A stretch of 64,000 nucleotides of DNA from an uncultured Prevotellaceae bacterium (GTDB taxonomy: Bacteria > Bacteroidota > Bacteroidia > Bacteroidales > Bacteroidaceae). Numbering within the stretch: position 1 is the stretch's first letter; each line of letters starts with the position of its first letter. The stretch spans positions 44,919-108,918 of the forward strand of contig ONKX01000008.1 of the NCBI GenBank assembly GCA_900318555.1, in the 5' to 3' direction. The position numbers and the translations under genes were made by a program. The notes under the pieces were generated by a model. It searched no databases and was not told where the DNA came from. It saw nothing but the letters and a program-made list of their open reading frames with translations. Of the stretch, positions 8,348 through 16,834 are shown in pieces.

Positions 8348-10858
8348 ATGAAACGCCTATATACATATATTATTACGTTGTTGCTCAGTGCCACTGCCAT
8401 CAAATCAATGGCACAGCAGCTCTCCGACACATACACCAGGCAGCGACCCGTCGTCATTGTCTGCGACTGGGACAAGGCGCCCTACGAATTCCTAAACAAC
8501 AAGGGGCAGCCCTCTGGTAGCAATATCGATGTGATGCAGGCCGTGATGAACGAACTGAATCTGCCTTGCCGGTTTGTAATGAAAGACTGGAGTATCGCCC
8601 TGAAAACCTTCGAGCGTGGCGATGCCGACATCATTCTGGCCAATGCCCGTCGATACAGTCGCGAGCCCTACGTCCTCTCAAATAATATCGTCAACTACAA
8701 TCGCATCCGCGTGGCCATGCACTCCGATTCCGTCGGCATGGTGTCGCTCAGTCAATTGGAGCAGGATGGTGCAGTCTTCAAGCCCGGCGACTATTCCGCC
8801 TTTTACTTCATGGACGGTGACACAATGCGCAATAGTCGCATGGAGTTCCAGACGCCAAAAGTGGCGCTGATGGGCGTGCTCAATGGTGACTACAAATACT
8901 ATGTGTGGGGCGAGGAACCTCTGAAGTGGAAAATCAAGGAACTCAACCTCGAGGGCCTCGTGCTCAACGACGTGGGCATCCCCATCTCCGAAATCCATAT
9001 CATCGGCCGTGACCGGCAATTGATAGAGCAGATAGATGACCAGTACTCGCGCCTGAAACAGAGCGGAGAGATTGCTGCCATTCAGGACCGATGGTTCCAT
9101 CCCGAGCGCGTCCACGACCACTCGTCGCCGATAGTCTATTACATCATTGTCGCCGTGCTGCTGCTGACGGTTCTCTGCTATTTCCTCGCGCGGTTGGCAA
9201 AGGCACATGTGAGGAGCGCCGCCCGCAAATCGACGGAGTTGAACGGTATGATGATCAAGGCTCTGCACATGGGCAACTTCAGCATCATGGTCTATGACAT
9301 CAAGAACGACCGGATGACCAACAAATACGGACAGATACTGCCCAAGGAAGGCCTGACATTAGAGGAATTCATAAATCACATCCACCCCAGCCAGCAGCAA
9401 GAGTTCACCCAGAAAATGAAGCTCTTGACTGATGGCCGTGAGCGCCAGTTCGTGCTGAACAAACTGTTCAACAGCGCCACCGACGACGCCCCTCACTGGC
9501 TCAGCTTCCACGGCCACGCCATCCTGGAACTCGACAACGAAGGGCATCCTGCCTACGTCGTCAACGCCGTCCACGACGTTACCCACGACCTGGAGGAGAA
9601 CAAGGCCGAGCGCGAACTCGTCAAGAAGTACGAGCAACTGTCGAACATCCCGTTCATAGCCATGTCGTTCTACGACAAGGGCGGTTGGCTCATCGACCTC
9701 AACGACAACATGCGGCAGCTCTGCGGCATGACCGACGAACACCCCGAGAACAAGCGGTTTTGGGAAACCGTTTGCATGTTCGATGTCCCACTGTTCCGCA
9801 ACATCTACTCGCCCGACAGCCGCAACGACCTGCTCGTCTGCCAGCACATGGAATACCCCGAAATGGGTATCGACCGCTACATCGAGTTCTTCATCCTGCC
9901 ATTGTTCAACAGCGAGGGCGAGACTTGCAACTACTTCATCACTACGCTCGACATCACCGACGACCGCAACCGCGACCGCGACCGCCACCTGTACAACAAA
10001 GAAGTACAGACCATCAAAGCCGATATTGAGCGCAAGAAGCAGACCCTGGCCTTCCTCCTGGAACATAGCGACCGCCACTTAGAGCAGGACGATGATGGCA
10101 GGATGCGTATCGTCGTCGACAACACCAAACTCGAGGAGGCCCGCCGACAGTTGCAGGCCATTACCACACTGGCCGACGAGAGCGTCAGGATGAAGAGTGG
10201 CTTCATGGCATCAATGACCCACGAGTTGCGCACGCCTCTGAACGCTATCGTCGGATTCACCGGTGTCCTCGATACGCTGGGCGACAATCCTGAGCGCGGC
10301 GAATACGTCCGCATCATCCGCAACTCTAGCGACATGCTGCAGCGACTCATCAACGACATCATCGAGGCCTCGTCCATCAGCGGCGGGACGTTTACTGTCA
10401 AGCCCGAGACCATCGACTTCGCTACTGCCTTCGATGACATCTGCTTGACACTCCAGCAGCGCGTGCAGGGCAAGGATCTGAAGTTCATCAAGGAGAATCC
10501 CTACGACACCTTCGTTACCACACTTGACTTCGAGCGCATCCAGCAGGTGCTCACCAATTTCGTCACCAATGCCGTGAAGTTTACCGAACAGGGCCACGTC
10601 CGACTGGGCTACCGCTACGAGAAGCACGGCATGTACCTCTACTGCGAGGACACAGGCATCGGCATCCCTAAGGACAAACAAAAAGTGGTATTTGACCGTT
10701 TCGTCAAACTTAACGAATTCGTGCAAGGCACTGGGATGGGATTGGCCATTTGTAAGACGATTGCTGAAAGTTGTGGAGGCGACATCGGCGTCATCAGTGC
10801 AGGAGAAGACCGCGGCTCCACCTTCTGGCTATGGATCCCCTGCGAGAACCACATCTAA
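8348..10858 (+). CDS. Sensor histidine kinase with periplasmic solute-binding-protein sensor
   Basis: An 836-residue membrane sensor. The order is: signal peptide (to about 22, ending MAQQ), a bacterial extracellular solute-binding family 3-like domain (about 30-255, ending IQDRWFHPER), one membrane helix (about 262-284), two PAS-like segments (about 300-410 and 430-560), a coiled coil, a HisKA domain with MTHELRTPLNAIVGF (H near residue 622), and an HATPase domain with TNFVTNAVKFT, EDTGIGIP and GTGMGLAICK. No receiver domain is attached and no response regulator lies beside it. It starts three bases after the stop of the decayed paralogue, in the same transcript. The ligand is likely a small polar molecule bound in the periplasm (inferred from the fold only). 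Confidence 0.9.
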   Translation: MKRLYTYIITLLLSATAIKSMAQQLSDTYTRQRPVVIVCDWDKAPYEFLNNKGQPSGSNIDVMQAVMNELNLPCRFVMKDWSIALKTFERGDADIILANARRYSREPYVLSNNIVNYNRIRVAMHSDSVGMVSLSQLEQDGAVFKPGDYSAFYFMDGDTMRNSRMEFQTPKVALMGVLNGDYKYYVWGEEPLKWKIKELNLEGLVLNDVGIPISEIHIIGRDRQLIEQIDDQYSRLKQSGEIAAIQDRWFHPERVHDHSSPIVYYIIVAVLLLTVLCYFLARLAKAHVRSAARKSTELNGMMIKALHMGNFSIMVYDIKNDRMTNKYGQILPKEGLTLEEFINHIHPSQQQEFTQKMKLLTDGRERQFVLNKLFNSATDDAPHWLSFHGHAILELDNEGHPAYVVNAVHDVTHDLEENKAERELVKKYEQLSNIPFIAMSFYDKGGWLIDLNDNMRQLCGMTDEHPENKRFWETVCMFDVPLFRNIYSPDSRNDLLVCQHMEYPEMGIDRYIEFFILPLFNSEGETCNYFITTLDITDDRNRDRDRHLYNKEVQTIKADIERKKQTLAFLLEHSDRHLEQDDDGRMRIVVDNTKLEEARRQLQAITTLADESVRMKSGFMASMTHELRTPLNAIVGFTGVLDTLGDNPERGEYVRIIRNSSDMLQRLINDIIEASSISGGTFTVKPETIDFATAFDDICLTLQQRVQGKDLKFIKENPYDTFVTTLDFERIQQVLTNFVTNAVKFTEQGHVRLGYRYEKHGMYLYCEDTGIGIPKDKQKVVFDRFVKLNEFVQGTGMGLAICKTIAESCGGDIGVISAGEDRGSTFWLWIPCENHI

Positions 10859-10874
10859 TCCTTAGCTCTCACCA

Positions 10875-12812
10875 CTATTTTATGCTGACGCAGAGCATGG
10901 TGAGGTCGTCACTTTGCTCGGGGCCGTCGGCGAAGGCGTCGAGCGCACATTTCATTTCGTCTATCAGGAAGCGGGAGCGGGTCTTGGGGGTTCGCTCGCC
11001 GAAGGGCTGTGTCGACTCGCGGAGTACGCGGAGCATGCGCTTCTCGCCGAACTGCTCCTGCATGCGGTTCTCAGCCTCGTTGACACCGTCGGTATAGACG
11101 AAAAGCAAGCTGCCGCGGATGTCGCCGATGTGGCCTCCAACGAAGGTATAGTCGGGCCAGAGTCCGATGGGGACGTTGGACTCGATGTCGTCGAGGAAGC
11201 GGAATACGGTCTGCGAAGTATGCATACGTCGCTCACCGTAGACGGGCGGGTTATGGCCACAGTTGCAATAGTCGAGGTTGCCGGTCTTGAGATCGATGAT
11301 GCCGATAAACATGGTGACGAAGACGGAGTTCTCGTTGTCGGCGGACATGGTGTCGTTCAGCTTAGTGGCAATGACCTCGGGGGGAAACCCCTCCTTGGCT
11401 ACAGTGCGGAATAGGTTGACGGCGACAGCCATGGTGAGCGAAGCGGGGATACCCTTGCCGCTGACGTCGCCCACGCAGAAGTAGAGGCGGTCATCCTGGA
11501 GGAAGAAGTCATAAAGGTCGCCGCCCACCTCCTTAGCGGGCACAATGGTAGCGTGGAGATCAATGTCGCGACGGTCGGGGAATGCAGGAAATTTGCGGGG
11601 CACCATCGACATCTGGATGTCCCGTGCAATACGCAGTTCGCTGTCGATGCGTTCCTTAGCGGTGGTTGTGTCGGCCAGTTGGTTGTAGGCATGGCGGAGT
11701 TCCTGTATCTGCTTGCGGCGACGGAAGTAGTAGAATACGAAGAAGGCGATGGTGATGAGGATGATGGCCACGGCGGCCTGTATCTGCAGGTCCAGGTTGG
11801 AGAGACGCAGGTCTTTAGCCTCGTTTTCTGCACGTGTCACGTCAATCTGTGTGGCGTACTCGTAGGACATCTTCTGCACCTCAGCGGTGTTGACAGAGTC
11901 GCGATAATCCTTGTAGCGTACTTGGTAGAGGTAGGCCTGCCGGTAGTCACCAAGGCTTGCGTAGGCATTGGCAATGAATACCAAGCGGTCACTGCCCCCC
12001 TTAATGTTGATGGCGATGTCCAGGGCCTCAGCGTAGCGGCCGTTTTTCATGGCGTGATAGAAGTTGACGAAAGGACCAAAGCTATCATCGTGACCGTTGT
12101 CGCGTTTCAACTTCTCGCGCTCGGCATAGGCGCGGTTGAAATCGTCGCGGCTGTATTGGTCGTTGGAGTAGGCGATGCATATATAGGTCCACGCTGACAG
12201 CCTGTGGTGCATGATGACATTGGGCTCTGCCAATGCCTTGCGGGCGCAGTCGAGCACCTTCTCGGGCTTCCCCAGATTGGAGTAGATTTTCGCCATCCCG
12301 AGGTAGGGGGCGGCGGCGCTCTCGTCGGGGAAGAAGCGGTGCTGGTAGTTGATAGCCTCGGTGAACTCGTGCTCAGCCTGTGCGAAGTGGCGCAGGCTCG
12401 ACGACATAGTGGCCAGAGCATACGTGGACGTGTAAAGTCCGAACTTACTGTCATGCTGGTAGGCGTAGTCATGAATTTGGTGGGCCAGTTCCAGACCGCG
12501 CGTGCGGTTCACTCTGTTGAAATTGTAGATGGCCTGGTTCGACCACGCCTTGTAGAACAGCCGTTCTTGGCTGGGCCCGGCCTCGCGGCACGCCTCTATC
12601 AGCTGGTCGGTGATGAGCATGAAACTGTCGATAGCGTTCGAACTGTAGTAGCGATACATTTCCTTCTCCAACTGCGCGATGCGGTCGTTGCCACCAGCAT
12701 CCGATGTCTGCGCCACCGCAGCCAGCGTCGCCATGACAGCCGTCAGCGCAACCAGGTAAACTCTCCTCAACATGCTCATTCTTGCCTGTGCGATATATAC
12801 GTTTTTCTTCAT
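10875..12812 (-). CDS. SpoIIE-family (PP2C) serine phosphatase with TPR-like region
   Basis: A 645-residue protein with an N-terminal signal or anchor, an alpha-helical TPR-like region (about 30-300), a membrane helix (about 325-345, VAIILITIAFFVFYYF), a coiled coil and a C-terminal PP2C/SpoIIE phosphatase. Metal-binding motifs are EVGGDLYDFF, GDVSGKGIPASL, YTDGVNEA and DDLTMLCV. I start it at 12812, where ATG overlaps the TGA of the upstream Cache gene (ATGA). The longer frame back to 13136 only shadows that gene. In the RsbU group such phosphatases dephosphorylate a STAS-domain anti-anti-sigma factor, but no STAS or RsbW-type kinase gene is in the window. Confidence 0.9.
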   Translation of the reverse strand: MKKNVYIAQARMSMLRRVYLVALTAVMATLAAVAQTSDAGGNDRIAQLEKEMYRYYSSNAIDSFMLITDQLIEACREAGPSQERLFYKAWSNQAIYNFNRVNRTRGLELAHQIHDYAYQHDSKFGLYTSTYALATMSSSLRHFAQAEHEFTEAINYQHRFFPDESAAAPYLGMAKIYSNLGKPEKVLDCARKALAEPNVIMHHRLSAWTYICIAYSNDQYSRDDFNRAYAEREKLKRDNGHDDSFGPFVNFYHAMKNGRYAEALDIAINIKGGSDRLVFIANAYASLGDYRQAYLYQVRYKDYRDSVNTAEVQKMSYEYATQIDVTRAENEAKDLRLSNLDLQIQAAVAIILITIAFFVFYYFRRRKQIQELRHAYNQLADTTTAKERIDSELRIARDIQMSMVPRKFPAFPDRRDIDLHATIVPAKEVGGDLYDFFLQDDRLYFCVGDVSGKGIPASLTMAVAVNLFRTVAKEGFPPEVIATKLNDTMSADNENSVFVTMFIGIIDLKTGNLDYCNCGHNPPVYGERRMHTSQTVFRFLDDIESNVPIGLWPDYTFVGGHIGDIRGSLLFVYTDGVNEAENRMQEQFGEKRMLRVLRESTQPFGERTPKTRSRFLIDEMKCALDAFADGPEQSDDLTMLCVSIK

Positions 12813-13696
12813 TTCTCTACGACAATAGTCACCGACCAGTGGGTGCGCTTCAGTGGGGTGTAATAAACATGCGACGGCACGCCGTTCACCTCCAGTTCGA
12901 CCACGCCGCGATGGCGTTTCTTCAGACTGGCGATGAACGCCTCGTCGCTTATGGTAATAATGTCTCCGTCGGGGTGGGCGAAACTGGTGCCGTCGTCGTT
13001 TAGGATAACGATGAAGAAATCGTCGTTCCCAGACAACCGGTAGTCGTTCAGCAGTTCGTCGTTCCTTACCTCGTCCTCTATCTGCCGCAACTGGTCTATC
13101 ATCCACTCCTGCGTCATGTCGGCTCCGCAGACGCATGCCAAGCGACCCTGGGCGTCGAAAATGGGTGTGGCAAACGTCATGTAGTAGCCGTTGGTCACGT
13201 TCAGGTCATCCTCGTAATAATATGGCTCCGACCAGAAACTCTCCTTCTCCTTTATGCCTTGCACGTACCACGTTGACTTGGTATAGTCGTGACGCGCCGA
13301 ACCTACGAACGTCAACACGAACTCTGCCGAGTCACCCTGGTGCACGTAGGGCTGGAACCACCGGCCCTCCTGCGGAAAGTAGTTGGGCACGAAGGCCGCA
13401 AAGTAGCCGATGACGTCGGGGTTCAGGCTGGTCTTACTGCCGAGAGCCTCAACGACGGACTGAGGCGAATCCATGTGCTTTGCCACTTCGTCGAACACGT
13501 TCTCAGCATTCATCTCCACGCCCCTGACAGTCTTCGACAATTTCTCCGCCACCACGTTCATCATACCGACGTAGCGCACGTTGCGCTCCGCCCGAACCGC
13601 GTAGTTCAGCGCCACCGCCAGCAGCACTACTACCGCCAGCGCACCGATAACCACCGGCCACAGCCATTTTTTTCCCTTCTTGGTATTTGAACTCAT
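12809..13696 (-). CDS. Membrane-anchored Cache-domain sensor protein
   Basis: 295 residues with one N-terminal membrane helix (about 11-33, WPVVIGALAVVVLLAVALNY) and an extracytoplasmic dCache-like domain: an N-terminal long helix, then strands with YFPQEGRWFQPYV, the ligand-pocket region WYVQG...SFWSEPYYYED and YYMTFATPIFD, ending with a second subdomain around FFIVILNDDGTSFAHPDG. It stops at VEK with no second membrane helix and no output domain. The four-base overlap with the phosphatase gene suggests that the two products form a split sensor-phosphatase unit (inference). Confidence 0.85.
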   Translation of the reverse strand: MSSNTKKGKKWLWPVVIGALAVVVLLAVALNYAVRAERNVRYVGMMNVVAEKLSKTVRGVEMNAENVFDEVAKHMDSPQSVVEALGSKTSLNPDVIGYFAAFVPNYFPQEGRWFQPYVHQGDSAEFVLTFVGSARHDYTKSTWYVQGIKEKESFWSEPYYYEDDLNVTNGYYMTFATPIFDAQGRLACVCGADMTQEWMIDQLRQIEDEVRNDELLNDYRLSGNDDFFIVILNDDGTSFAHPDGDIITISDEAFIASLKKRHRGVVELEVNGVPSHVYYTPLKRTHWSVTIVVEK

Positions 13697-13729
13697 AGAA
13701 TCTATTCTTTAGTTGACTTTTCTCGGTTG

Positions 13730-13737
13730 CAAAGATA
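13730..13737 (-). promoter_or_regulatory. Promoter -7 box for the Cache-phosphatase operon
   Basis: TATCTTTG on the minus strand, 33 bases before the ATG at 13696. Confidence 0.65.
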
Positions 13738-13855
13738 GTAAATAAGTTCGTAAAAAGCAATGGATTTTGGAGAATTAACGCAATTCAGCCAAAAATAAAG
13801 GCAAAACGGGTTGAAAATTTCAGCAGAATCATTTTTGTATAAAAAAAAATTGTAT

Positions 13856-13863
13856 TACCTTTG
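13856..13863 (+). promoter_or_regulatory. Promoter -7 box for the TIGR04076-GH20 unit
   Basis: TACCTTTG, matching TAnnTTTG, 33 bases before the ATG at 13897. It is divergent to the Cache operon promoter. Confidence 0.65.
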
Positions 13864-13896
13864 TCCCCGAAAACTCACTGACGAGACGGATGGAGA

Positions 13897-14202
13897 ATGA
13901 TGAACAAAGTAAGAATTACAGCCATTCGTCAGACGGTCTATAAAGACTTGATGGCGAAATACGAGAATCCGATTGAACATTCCTGTGATGTCAGGGAGGG
14001 CCAGCAATGGATTTCCATCGACGGCCAGCAGCCGGAAGGGATGTGCCCGTCGGCATGGACTTCTATGCGTGAGTTCGTGGAGTCACTGGCCCGAGGCGAG
14101 GGCAATTTCTACGACGGATGGATGAAAGACCCGATGAGTGCAATGATCAGTTGCAACGACGGTTTCCGTCCATTCAGTTTCTATATTGAAGTGGTTAAAT
14201 AG
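13897..14202 (+). CDS. TIGR04076 family protein
   Basis: A 101-residue cytoplasmic protein of a small conserved family of unknown function. It shows the family pattern of an N-terminal strand (KVRITAIRQTVYKDLMAKY), a single central Cys in EHSCDVREGQQW, PEGMCPSAWTSM and a C-terminal GNFYDGWMKDPMSAMISCNDGFRPFSFYIE. Two adjacent ATG codons begin the frame and either could be used. The stop is 22 bases before the GH20 start. I cannot assign a reaction. The conserved cysteines could bind a metal or be redox active. Confidence 0.82.
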   Translation: MMNKVRITAIRQTVYKDLMAKYENPIEHSCDVREGQQWISIDGQQPEGMCPSAWTSMREFVESLARGEGNFYDGWMKDPMSAMISCNDGFRPFSFYIEVVK

Positions 14203-14224
14203 ACACTCAAATAATCAAGAGCTT

Positions 14225-15712
14225 ATGAAAAGACTTTTGTTAACGGCCGTGATGGCTATAGGAATAGTAGCCACACGGGCACAGTATGACATTATTCCCA
14301 TGCCCCAGCGCATCAGTATGGATGCGAAGGGGACGGTGCTGAACATCGACGGTCAGCCGCAGGTGACGGAGCGGCTGAACAAGGACATCGCGTCGGCAGA
14401 AGGTTGGCGTATGACAGTCGGCAAGCGTGGTATATTGTTGGAAGGACGCACGGAGGCGGGATTGTTCTACGGTCGTCAGGCGTTGCGTCAGGTGATGGCG
14501 ACGAATCCCACTTCGTTGCCGTATGCCGTCGTCGAGAGTGCGCCGCGCTTTAGTTATAGGGCTATGCATTTGGATGTGTCGCGCCACTTCTTCGGTAAAG
14601 AGATGGTGAAGCAGTATCTGGACATGATGGCGCTGCACGCCATGAACACGCTGCACTTCCATCTGACCGACGACCAGGGCTGGCGCATAGAGATGAAGCG
14701 TTGGCCGAAGCTGACGACGGTGGGATCGGTGCGCAACCGGACGGTCATAGGCCGTAATGCCGGCATCTACGAATACACCCCTCACGGTGGCTATTTCACG
14801 CAGGACGACATCCGCGAGATTGTGGCTTACGCCCAAGAGCGCCATATCACCATCATTCCCGAGATCGATATGCCCGGCCACATGTTGGCGGCCTTGGCGG
14901 CATATCCTGAGCTGGGCTGTACGGGCGGTCCATACGAGGTCTGTCCCGACTGGGGCGTGTTCGACGACATTCTCTGTGCGGGCAACGACAAGGTCTATCG
15001 TTTTCTGGAAGACATCATCGACGAACTGACAGAACTCTTCCCTGCACCCTATATCCATCTGGGTGGCGACGAGGCTCCCCGTGTGCGGTGGCAGCAGTGC
15101 AACCGCTGTCAGCAACGGATGCGTGAGCAGGGCCTGAAGACCGAGGCGCAGTTGCAGGGCTATATGGTGCGCAGGATGGAACAGTATCTGACGAAGAAAG
15201 GGCGCCGGCTGATTGGTTGGGACGAGATAGCCGAGTGCGACATCGACACTAGTGCCGTTATCATGAGCTGGCGCGGCCACGAGGGAGGTTTCGAGGCTGC
15301 CGCCAAAGGTCATGACGTCATCATGGCCCCTACGGGGTCGATGTATTTCGACTACTACCAGTTGCCTGAGGACTTGTGGGAGAAGCCGTTCCTTATCGGT
15401 GGCTATGTGCCGCTGAGCAAGGTCTATGCCTTCAATCCCGCACCCGACTCTCTGTCAGCCGATGTGCGCCGTCATATCATCGGTACACAGGCGAATGTGT
15501 GGACCGAATACATTCCTTATAAGGAACTGCTGGAGTATCAGGTGTTGCCCCGTATGGCGGCACTCTGCGAGGTGCAGTGGACCGAACCCGAGCGGAAGGA
15601 CTACGACGGCTTCCTACGCCGTCTGCCTCGACTACTGACCATCTATGATGCACAGGGATGGAAATACTGTAAAAAGCGTGACGATGGGGAGACGTTGAAC
15701 GTTGAACATTGA
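14225..15712 (+). CDS. Beta-N-acetylhexosaminidase (GH20)
   Basis: A secreted or periplasmic exo-hexosaminidase that removes terminal GlcNAc or GalNAc. The 495-residue product has a signal peptide ending near TRAQ, an N-terminal GH20b subdomain (to about 115), then the catalytic barrel with HLTDDQGWRIE, EIDMPGHMLAAL and the family's catalytic Asp-Glu pair in HLGGDEAPRVRW (D282, E283). The start is the ATG at 14225, since the longer frame from 14186 overlaps the upstream gene and would bury the signal peptide. The last codons (LNVEH) and TGA are made of a heptanucleotide array (15694-15731), so the C-terminus may have been altered by the repeat. Confidence 0.93.
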   Translation: MKRLLLTAVMAIGIVATRAQYDIIPMPQRISMDAKGTVLNIDGQPQVTERLNKDIASAEGWRMTVGKRGILLEGRTEAGLFYGRQALRQVMATNPTSLPYAVVESAPRFSYRAMHLDVSRHFFGKEMVKQYLDMMALHAMNTLHFHLTDDQGWRIEMKRWPKLTTVGSVRNRTVIGRNAGIYEYTPHGGYFTQDDIREIVAYAQERHITIIPEIDMPGHMLAALAAYPELGCTGGPYEVCPDWGVFDDILCAGNDKVYRFLEDIIDELTELFPAPYIHLGGDEAPRVRWQQCNRCQQRMREQGLKTEAQLQGYMVRRMEQYLTKKGRRLIGWDEIAECDIDTSAVIMSWRGHEGGFEAAAKGHDVIMAPTGSMYFDYYQLPEDLWEKPFLIGGYVPLSKVYAFNPAPDSLSADVRRHIIGTQANVWTEYIPYKELLEYQVLPRMAALCEVQWTEPERKDYDGFLRRLPRLLTIYDAQGWKYCKKRDDGETLNVEH

Positions 15713-15731
15713 ACATTGAACGTTGAACATT
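15694..15731. repeat. Heptanucleotide array (GTTGAAC/ATTGAAC type) at the GH20 stop
   Basis: Five 7-nt units (GTTGAAC, GTTGAAC, ATTGAAC, ATTGAAC, GTTGAAC) followed by ATT. The array covers the last codons and stop of the GH20 gene and the short gap before the next ATG at 15732. Confidence 0.85.
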
Positions 15732-16814
15732 ATGAAGAAACGACTGCTTTCCCTTGACGTGCTGCGCGGCATCACCGTCGCTGGCATGATACTGGTCAAC
15801 AACGGTTTCGAGGAAGGCTTTGCCGCCTTGCAACATTCTGCATGGAACGGACTGACGCCCTGCGACCTGGTATTTCCCTCGTTCCTCTTCATCGTGGGCT
15901 TCTCCACGTGGCTGTCACTGTCGAAGGTGCAGTTTCAGCCTACGCCGGCGGTACTGCGAAAGGTCGTCAGACGCACGATGCTGATCTTCGCCATCGGACT
16001 GTTCATCAACTGGTTTGCGCTGGCGATGGACGGACGACCGATGGACTTCGCCCACCTGCGCTATTGGGCCGTGCTGCAACGCATAGCCGTATGTTATCTG
16101 TTGACGTCGCTCTTTGCATTGTACGTGGACCACCGCCATACGCTGAAAGTCATTGTGGGGCTGTTGGTGGCTTACGCCGTCGTGCTGCTGGCATTCGACG
16201 GATATAGCACCGATGCCACCCGCAACATAGCCGGTCGCATAGACCTGTGGTTGTTTGGTGCCGACCACCTGTATCGCCACTTACCCATCGATCCCGAGGG
16301 CTTGCTGGGTACGATGGGCGCCACGGCCCACATGCTGACGGGATTCCTCTGCATGAGTTTCATCTCACAAACGGACGATATCCGCCGTAAGGTTTACAGA
16401 CTGCTGATGGCTGGGGGCTTCATGATGCTTCTGGGGCTCCTGCTGCACCATTGCGGACTGCCCATCAACAAAACCGTATGGTCGCCCAGCTTCGTGATGG
16501 CCACCTGCGGCATCTGCTCCACCGGACTGGCGCTGCTGATATATCTGATTGACATCCGCGGGGAAGGCCGTAAGACGTGGTGGATGACCGTATTCCTCAT
16601 CTTTGGCGTCAACCCACTGTTCCTCTATGTGTTCAGCGAGTGTCTGGCCGTCGTGGGTTGGAGTACGGGCATCAACGAAGGTCTGTATGCGGCGATGCGT
16701 GCCGCCATCGCGGTGCCCAGCCTGGCGTCGCTGTACTATGCGCTGACGTTTGTAACAATAGTAGGTCTTGTCGGATGGTTGCTCTACTGGCGCAAGATAT
16801 ACATCAAGATTTAA
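15732..16814 (+). CDS. Multi-pass membrane acyltransferase-like protein (DUF5009/HGSNAT-like)
   Basis: A 360-residue membrane protein with about nine to ten hydrophobic helices. It begins KKRLLSLDVLRGITVAGMILVNN, the signature of the heparan-alpha-glucosaminide N-acetyltransferase/YeiB-like group, in which the LDxLRG motif opens helix 1; further family-like spots are WNGLTPCDLVFPSFLFIVG and RVLQRIA-like AVLQRIAVCYLL. Related mammalian HGSNAT acetylates terminal glucosamine across a membrane, so action on amino sugars next to a GH20 hexosaminidase would make sense, but this is inference. The start is ATG 15732. The TTG at 15723 would lie in the repeat array. Confidence 0.85.
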   Translation: MKKRLLSLDVLRGITVAGMILVNNGFEEGFAALQHSAWNGLTPCDLVFPSFLFIVGFSTWLSLSKVQFQPTPAVLRKVVRRTMLIFAIGLFINWFALAMDGRPMDFAHLRYWAVLQRIAVCYLLTSLFALYVDHRHTLKVIVGLLVAYAVVLLAFDGYSTDATRNIAGRIDLWLFGADHLYRHLPIDPEGLLGTMGATAHMLTGFLCMSFISQTDDIRRKVYRLLMAGGFMMLLGLLLHHCGLPINKTVWSPSFVMATCGICSTGLALLIYLIDIRGEGRKTWWMTVFLIFGVNPLFLYVFSECLAVVGWSTGINEGLYAAMRAAIAVPSLASLYYALTFVTIVGLVGWLLYWRKIYIKI

Positions 16815-16834
16815 TATAATCTTCTTCTCAGTGT

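Noticed and set aside
12813-13136. Longer N-terminus of the SpoIIE phosphatase
   Set aside because: The extra residues are an Arg-rich shadow of the Cache gene, and the ATGA overlap gives a convincing start at 12812.
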